Origin: Umezawaea sp049997955
GTDB lineage: Bacteria > Actinomycetota > Actinomycetes > Mycobacteriales > Pseudonocardiaceae
Assembly: GCA_049997955.1 (NCBI GenBank)
Contig: JAEBDY010000035.1
Span: forward strand, 1 to 20,516
Direction: 5' to 3'
Length of the DNA stretch: 20,516 nucleotides
Each line of letters opens with the position of its first letter. The stretch's first letter is position 1. Position numbers and translations under genes: made by a program. The notes under the pieces are model-generated. The model saw only the letters and a list, made by a program, of their open reading frames with translations, was not told the DNA's origin and did no database searches. Positions 16,012 through 20,516 of the stretch are shown one piece after another.

Positions 16012-17145
16012 ATGAGCACCAACCCCGCCACCGTCACCGCCGCCCGACACCTGCTCGACCAACTCGGCCTTGATGCCGACGACCTGCGGTGGGTACCGGG
16101 CGACATCCCCACCGTCGCCGACTACCTCCCCGAAGTGATCGCCGCCGCGGCGCCAGGCGCACGCAACACCTACGCCATCTACTGGACCTACATCCTCGCC
16201 GCGTTCGGCGATCGCCGCCTGGACCAGGTGACGCCCACCGACATCGAAGCCCTCATGCGCCACCACATCGCCATCCGCCGTGTTCGCGCGAACGATCGTG
16301 GTGGGCATAGCACCGCGGAACACCTCCTGGCTGCGATGCGCACCCTCTACGTGCACGCCGTCAACGACGAACTCCTCCCACCACACCACAACCCCGCCGC
16401 CCGCGTCCGCAAACCCCGACGCCGCCCCTCCACCCGCCACGCCCTCACCGCCCCCGAACTCGCCGCGGTCAACGAAGCCGTAGCCGCCAGCGGCAACGAC
16501 ACCCCACTGGACACCCTCCTCATCCGCCTGCACACCGAAACCGCCTGACGCCGCGGAGGAGCACTCGCGCTCTGCGAGGACGACATCGACCCGCGGTGGT
16601 GTCTGCTGCGGCTGCGGGAGAAGAACGACACCACCCGCTGGCAACCCGCCAGCCCCACCCTCATCACCGCCCTGCTGCACCACCGAGACCACCGCGGCAC
16701 CGGACACCCATCGGCGGAGCGACTGCTGCGCCGCCACGATGGCGCCCCGATCACCAGCCGCCGCTACGACTACATCTGGGGCCGCGTCCGCACCGAACTA
16801 CCCTGGGCAGCCACCCGCGGCATCAGCACCCACTGGCTCCGCCACACCACCCTCACCTGGGTCGAACGCCACTTCGGCCACGCCATCGCCCACGCCTACG
16901 CGGGCCACACCGACCACCACGACGACACCACCTCCCTCTACACCCGCGCCCAACTCCCCGAACTCGCCACCGCCCTGGCCGCCTACACCGGCGAACCCCA
17001 CCCACTCGCCAACGCTCGCCCCACCACCCGGCCAGCGATCTATGACCCGAGCACCGAGCCAGGGTCGACAGTGGCCTATCAGTGGGAGCCGCGACTATCG
17101 CCGACGACGCATCACGAGCCGTCCACCAACATCGCGCTGGCGTGA
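16012..17145 (+). pseudogene. tyrosine recombinase/integrase with one in-frame TGA
   Basis: The 377-codon frame is a site-specific tyrosine recombinase. It has an N-terminal core-binding domain (about codons 30-130; TYAIYWTYILAAFGDRRLDQ) and a C-terminal catalytic domain. All catalytic residues are visible: R180, K204 (REKNDTTRW), H274 and R277 (HWLRHT), H299 (AGHT) and Y310 (SLYTRA). Codon 179 is TGA (16546-16548), exactly where relatives have Cys in ETACRRGGALAL. A single TGC-to-TGA change therefore cuts the protein off one residue before the catalytic Arg, while the rest of the frame stays clean. The start ATG 16012 follows GAGG at 16002-16005, inside the palindrome CTCGATCGAG (15995-16004). 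It is dead unless the TGA is read through or is a sequencing error. Confidence 0.87.
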
Positions 17146-17149
17146 AGCC

Positions 17150-17695
17150 ATGGCCGAGCAGAACATCCCGCTGTTCGTCCCACCCGTCCCAAGCCGTCGC
17201 GCAACCGTCGCCACCGGGCAGATCCCTGTCCTGACGCCATCACCGCGGCTCGACGTAGCCGAGGTACTCATCGGGACCGCGACGGTCGACCGATCAAGCA
17301 GGATCTCCCAACGAATGCTTATCAGGGCACTGGGATGGCACTCAGGAGACGGACTGCACTCCAGGCTGGAACACGGAACCATCCACATGCGCCGCTTGGT
17401 CGGCGGACCACACCGCGTCGACGAACGACAGCAGATCTACCTCCCGGCAAGCCTGCGAGCACTCCTCGACATCGGTATCGGCGATCGCGTCTTGCTGGCG
17501 ACACAACCGAGCACCGGCATCCTGGTCATCTACTCAACCGCAGTGATCGCCGCACTACTGGTCGACGCCCGCGTGCTGTCCATCGACGATGTCGCTGCAG
17601 GCGAAGGTGACGTGCTCGATGAACCACTTGTCGGGAGTGCCACTGTCGTTCCGACTGATTGTCACCAAGTCTCGGCCAAGGCCCAGAGGTTTTGA
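17150..17695 (+). CDS. AbrB/MazE/SpoVT-type DNA-binding protein
   Basis: The ATG at 17150 lies 4 nt after the recombinase stop. The 181-residue product carries two swapped-hairpin-like units: SSRISQRMLIRALGWHSGDG with HGTIHMRRL (about residues 45-82), and RVDERQQIYLPASLRALLDI with GDRVLLATQPSTGILVIYS (about 86-130). The second fits the looped-hinge AbrB/SpoVT motif best, and the Gly-Asp-Arg-Val turn is typical. Proteins of this sort are often encoded directly after this recombinase family in actinobacteria and may serve as accessory DNA-binding factors or regulators. The C-terminal 50 residues are acidic and not recognised. It appears intact even though the recombinase is broken. Confidence 0.75.
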   Translation: MAEQNIPLFVPPVPSRRATVATGQIPVLTPSPRLDVAEVLIGTATVDRSSRISQRMLIRALGWHSGDGLHSRLEHGTIHMRRLVGGPHRVDERQQIYLPASLRALLDIGIGDRVLLATQPSTGILVIYSTAVIAALLVDARVLSIDDVAAGEGDVLDEPLVGSATVVPTDCHQVSAKAQRF

Positions 17696-17698
17696 GGG

Positions 17699-17961
17699 GC
17701 CGACACCGATCGGTGGACTTCCAGTTCGACGTCACCACCGGCGACCGACCCGTCAAGATCGTGTCCGTCTCTTCCTTGCCGTCAAACAGTTTTCGATGCG
17801 GAAGCCTCAAGCATGGCAGGCACCAGAACCCACCGTGCCCAACTATCCACTTGGACTTCGAGGCCACAGACATATCAAGCGGTTCACGTGACCCGCACGC
17901 CTCGGCGGTATTGCAGTGTCACAACCGCAGCGTCGTAGGAAACGAGGTTGTTGTGGACTGA
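17699..17961 (+). pseudogene. IS3-like transposase core remnant, heavily decayed
   Basis: In the frame running to the TGA at 17959-17961, RSVDFQFDVTTGDRPVKIVS (about 17701-17760) matches the first catalytic-Asp strand of an IS3-type integrase core (usually DFQFDVTTDGRPVKIVS). HASAVLQCHNRSVVGNE near the end resembles the second Asp block (AVLRCDNGPE), with the Asp replaced. The segment between has lost similarity, and neither the N-terminus nor the catalytic Glu part is found. It is a short fragment left between the AbrB gene and the DUF5131 gene. Confidence 0.55.
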
Positions 17962-18131
17962 GGTGGGGCAAGCGCTCCTTCGAGGTGTTGGTCGAGAGAG
18001 ATCTTTGACCAGTCCACGAAACGCTCGATTTGGCGACGACATATGGTCATCGCACGTGTTTTGCGTTAAGACTTGTCCGCAAGGCCAGGTCGAACTCTTG
18101 TTCGAGTGAGTATGTCAGGTAGGGAGCAGTC
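17962..18131 (+). promoter_or_regulatory. leader region of the DUF5131 gene
   Basis: 170 bases of non-coding sequence precede the GTG start. It ends with AGGGAG (18121-18126), a good RBS 5 nt from the start. An imperfect dyad GCGACGAC...GTCATCGC (18033-18053) sits about 80-100 nt upstream and could be an operator. No promoter boxes are clear enough to assign. Confidence 0.35.
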
Positions 18132-18881
18132 GTGAGCAGTAGCTCGACGATCGAGTGGACCGAGGTCACCTGGAATCCTGCGACAGGATGCGATCGGGTC
18201 TCCAGGGGGTGTGACAACTGCTATGCGCTCACGCTGGCGAAGCGGCTCAAGGCGATGGGTGCGGAGAAGTATCAAAATGACGGAGACCCTCGCACCTCGG
18301 GCCCAGGATTCGGGGTCACCCTGCATCCGGCCACGCTCGAGCAGCCGTACCACTGGCGCGCTCCGCGGGTGGTCTTCGTCAACTCGATGAGCGACCTGTT
18401 CCACGCCAAAGTCCCACTGGACTTCGTGCGCCGGGTTTTCGCGGTGATGGCTGATACCCCGCAGCACACCTACCAAGTCCTCACCAAGCGCTCCACCCGC
18501 CTGCGCAGGTTGGCCGACAAGCTCGACTGGCCGGCCAACGTGTGGATGGGAGTGAGCGTGGAGGGCCGTGAACAGCTCGCCAGGGTTGATGACTTGCGCA
18601 CCGTGCCCGCTGCCGTGCGGTTCCTGTCCTGTGAGCCGCTGCTGGGCCCGCTCACCGGACTGAACCTCGATGGCATTGCGTGGGTCATCACCGGTGGCGA
18701 GTCCGGTCCCCACGCTCGTCCGATCGATCCAGCCTGGGTGCGGCACATTCGCGACGCCTGCCAGACGGCCGACGTCGCCTTCTTCCACAAGCAGTGGGGT
18801 GGACGTACCTCGAAGGCCGGTGGACGTGAACTGGACGGGCAGACCTGGAGCGAGATGCCGCAACTCGCTGGGACGCGTTGA
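18132..18881 (+). CDS. phage Gp37/Gp68-family (DUF5131) three-Cys protein
   Basis: This 249-residue protein belongs to the Gp37/Gp68 (DUF5131) family, which is distantly like radical-SAM enzymes. It opens with IEWTEVTWNPATGCDRVSRG and carries the cysteine triad C20-x6-C27-x2-C30 (GCDRVSRGCDNCYA), where a metal cluster could bind. It continues through APRVVFVNSMSDLFH, TYQVLTKRSTRL, NVWMGVSVE, RFLSCEPLLGPL and WVITGGESGPHARP to FFHKQWGG near the end. All the blocks expected of a full-length member are present. The start GTG 18132 follows AGGGAG. Family members recur beside TcmP, found here 388 nt downstream on the same strand. The biochemical role is not established; nucleic-acid or nucleoside chemistry and phage defence are only hypotheses. 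Confidence 0.9.
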   Translation: MSSSSTIEWTEVTWNPATGCDRVSRGCDNCYALTLAKRLKAMGAEKYQNDGDPRTSGPGFGVTLHPATLEQPYHWRAPRVVFVNSMSDLFHAKVPLDFVRRVFAVMADTPQHTYQVLTKRSTRLRRLADKLDWPANVWMGVSVEGREQLARVDDLRTVPAAVRFLSCEPLLGPLTGLNLDGIAWVITGGESGPHARPIDPAWVRHIRDACQTADVAFFHKQWGGRTSKAGGRELDGQTWSEMPQLAGTR

Positions 18882-19269
18882 CCCTGCTGCATCTCCGCAG
18901 CATCCGGTGGCTGGTCGTCCATGCGGCAGTCGTTGCACATCAGTCGATGTTCGTGTTGCGGTCCGTGTCCGGGTGAGGTCGTCGACTCCAGTAGGCATGA
19001 AGAAGGAAGTCGTGCGGCTACATGTGTAGTGATACTTCGCGACTTCAACTGGGCTGATCGAGGGCAATGGGGGTAGTCGCTTAACGGCAGACGGTAATAA
19101 ACATGAGGGCGAGGTTTCCGCGAGGCCCATTCGAGTGGTCGACATTCACCTCATTGGGGTATTGCGTAAGATTATATGATCAACTTCATTGATGCGGCAC
19201 AAAAATTCATGACCGCTTGCGATCATGGTTATGGTAGTTGTGGAGCGTTCGTGATCTAAGGAGTCCACG
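18882..19269 (+). promoter_or_regulatory. 388-nt gap and AT-rich leader before tcmP
   Basis: No gene is supported in this gap. Its last 120 bases are strikingly AT-rich for the window. They include TTGGGG (19154-19159) and TATGAT (19175-19180) with 15-nt spacing as a weak promoter candidate, then AAGGAG (19258-19263) as a strong RBS 6 nt before the tcmP ATG. This suggests tcmP has its own promoter rather than depending on the upstream gene. The gap could also hide a small RNA. Confidence 0.45.
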
Positions 19270-20364
19270 ATGCCGGTCAAAAGAGATGTGCCGTGGCCCA
19301 TCGTGGAGCACACGCTGGCCAAGCACGACATCTACCGGCGCTATCTGGAACGATGGTTTCCCATCCTGATCGGGGGCTCCAACGCCTACCCCTCCGCCAC
19401 GTACGCGGAAGGATTCGCTGGGCCAGGCGTGTACGCCAACGGTGAGCCTGGTTCGCCGATCATCGCGCTGCAGGCCTACGTGGACAAGGTCCCGAACACG
19501 AAATCACTGACGAAGTTCCTCTTCGTTGACGACGACCCTCGCTGCGTCACCATGCTTCGCGACCAGTTGCCCAAGCGCTTCCCCGAGCGCCCTCGACCAC
19601 GGGAACTCATGTGGATGGACGTGGTCGAAGGCAAGTGCGGTGAACGCCTGGAGCACTACCTGACCGAGCGCGGCTGCTGGGGCCAGCCGATCCTGGCGGT
19701 ACTCGACTCATGGGGCAACGCACCGGTGCCGAACAAGCTGATGCGGCGTTTGGCGCGCAATCCGGCCACCGAGGTCATCGTGACCTTCGGAACCCAGCAC
19801 TTCATCCGCTTCGTCGAACAACTGGGAGCCGAGGTGGACGGCGTGTTCGGAGGCGACCAGCGCTGGCGTCAAATCAAGAACCTCCCCGACGGGCAAGCCA
19901 AACACAGACACCTGCTCGACTGCTACCGGCGGTCTTTGCGCAATGCGGGGTTCCAGCACCTGCTGGACTTCGAGTTGATCGATCGACGCGGCGAGCCGCT
20001 GTACCTGGTCTTCGGCACCAACCACCCACGAGGCGTGGAAAAGATGAAGGACACGCTGTGGGAGGTCGACCCCGTCCAAGGTGTCGGCTTCCGAGACCCA
20101 CGTGACGAGCAGCACGAGACGCTGTTCGACGTCACCGAGCCCTTGTTGGCGCCGTTGAGCAGACTCCTCGTACCGGTCATCGAACGCGGCGGTGAGGATG
20201 GAGTGGCGGTGAAGGACTTGAGGGACTTTGCGCTGCGCGAGACGGTCTACCGACCGCAGCACGTCAGCCCTGCCCTGCAACCGATGCTCGAGAACGGAAC
20301 AATTCGCTCCGACCCGGTGCACCGCATCCGTCCGAGCGGACGCGTGTGGATGAAAGCCAACTGA
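19270..20364 (+). CDS. tcmP: three-Cys-motif partner protein TcmP
   Basis: This 364-residue protein is the usual neighbour of Gp37/Gp68-family three-Cys proteins. Its N-terminal half has a SAM-methyltransferase-like Rossmann layout. The glycine-rich loop is E47-GFAGPG, followed by VYANGEPGSPIIAL. The acidic end of the second strand is FLFVDDDP (D87-D89). ILAVLDSWGN (D146 to N150) takes the place of the DPPY/DPFG motif IV, then VIVTFGTQHFIRF follows. The last 80 residues (GVAVKDLRDFALRETVYRPQ and HVSPALQPMLENGTI) look like a winged helix. AAGGAG precedes ATG 19270. It is complete and uninterrupted. Methyl transfer has not been shown for the family, so function is open; association with DUF5131 is established genomic knowledge. 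A transposase converges on it 27 nt downstream. Confidence 0.88.
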   Translation: MPVKRDVPWPIVEHTLAKHDIYRRYLERWFPILIGGSNAYPSATYAEGFAGPGVYANGEPGSPIIALQAYVDKVPNTKSLTKFLFVDDDPRCVTMLRDQLPKRFPERPRPRELMWMDVVEGKCGERLEHYLTERGCWGQPILAVLDSWGNAPVPNKLMRRLARNPATEVIVTFGTQHFIRFVEQLGAEVDGVFGGDQRWRQIKNLPDGQAKHRHLLDCYRRSLRNAGFQHLLDFELIDRRGEPLYLVFGTNHPRGVEKMKDTLWEVDPVQGVGFRDPRDEQHETLFDVTEPLLAPLSRLLVPVIERGGEDGVAVKDLRDFALRETVYRPQHVSPALQPMLENGTIRSDPVHRIRPSGRVWMKAN

Positions 20365-20391
20365 TCAACAGTGAAGTGATCTCAACGAGTT

Positions 20392-20516
20392 TCAGGTGAG
20401 TCGTCCGTGCTCGAAATGGGTGAGCGTGAGTGCGGCTTTGACGATGTCGCCGATCTTGCGTGGGCTGGTGGTGAAGTGCCGCAGGGCGCGCCAGCGTCCG
20501 GTGAGCAGGGCGAATC
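20392..20516 (-). pseudogene. partial transposase C-terminus running off the window
   Basis: The last 41 codons of a minus-strand gene are present and end in TGA at 20392-20394. They read FALLTGRWRALRHFTTSPRK, then IGDIVKAALTLTHFEHGRLT. This is the C-terminal signature of an IS5-like DDE transposase group (family protein ending in a TLTHFEHG-type helix). The 5' part lies beyond 20516, so I cannot say whether the gene is intact. It converges on tcmP with only 27 nt between stops. Confidence 0.6.

Noticed and set aside
16546..16548. TGA as a selenocysteine codon in the recombinase
   Set aside because: The family has Cys there, which is suggestive, but no obvious SECIS-like hairpin was identified and tyrosine recombinases are not known selenoproteins. 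A nonsense mutation is simpler.
18066..19145. Long minus-strand open frame opposite the DUF5131 gene
   Set aside because: It has no family motifs, is antisense to a recognised gene, and has the composition of a GC-rich shadow frame.
1..20516. CRISPR arrays or tandem repeat arrays
   Set aside because: No regularly spaced repeats were found in any part of the window.

Overview
The window is high-GC DNA with actinobacterial codon use and start/RBS style. It most resembles a Pseudonocardiaceae-type filamentous actinomycete (Saccharothrix/Lentzea/Actinosynnema-like); that assignment is inferred from gene families, since no rRNA or tRNA is present. It is an accessory, decayed region. Intact metabolic or signalling genes alternate with at least seven broken insertion-sequence (IS) remnants of several families, and the right third is a mobile or defence-like module.

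Left part (1-5.4 kb): the 3' scrap of a carbohydrate-binding (F5/8 type C) protein and a truncated transposase. An intact tandem follows: a membrane protein fusing a substrate-binding domain to a VWA domain (1218-3158), a membrane-anchored solute-binding protein (3163-4485) and a small coupled ORF (4482-4682). Two nested transposase remnants (IS3-like, then IS30-like) end this part.

Middle (5.4-11.2 kb): a NarL/LuxR response regulator and its HisKA_3 sensor kinase overlap by 4 nt on the minus strand. They diverge from a coupled plus-strand chain: a DUF1772 membrane protein, a 36-codon remnant of an MMPL transporter, and a membrane-anchored alpha/beta hydrolase. The divergent region holds a perfect 20-bp inverted repeat with a 5-nt loop. 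A frameshifted IS110 transposase and a truncated IS3/IS481-type transposase follow.

Redox/dormancy block (11.2-15.1 kb, minus strand): glutathione-independent formaldehyde dehydrogenase (fdhA), then type II NADH dehydrogenase (ndh). Next to them is a frameshifted pseudogene that appears to join an Rv2629-like (eRF1-fold) ribosome factor to the C-terminal part of a ribosome-hibernation (HPF/RaiA) domain.

Mobile/defence module (15.6-20.5 kb): an XRE regulator diverges from a tyrosine recombinase across a set of TTGGTAC operator-like repeats. The recombinase carries a single in-frame TGA in place of the residue just before its catalytic Arg. An AbrB/SpoVT-type DNA-binding protein follows 4 nt later. 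After IS debris comes the most interesting pair: a Gp37/Gp68-family (DUF5131) protein with a C-x6-C-x2-C motif, and 388 nt downstream its known genomic companion TcmP, with a methyltransferase-like Rossmann motif and a probable winged-helix tail. The window ends inside a transposase gene converging on tcmP.
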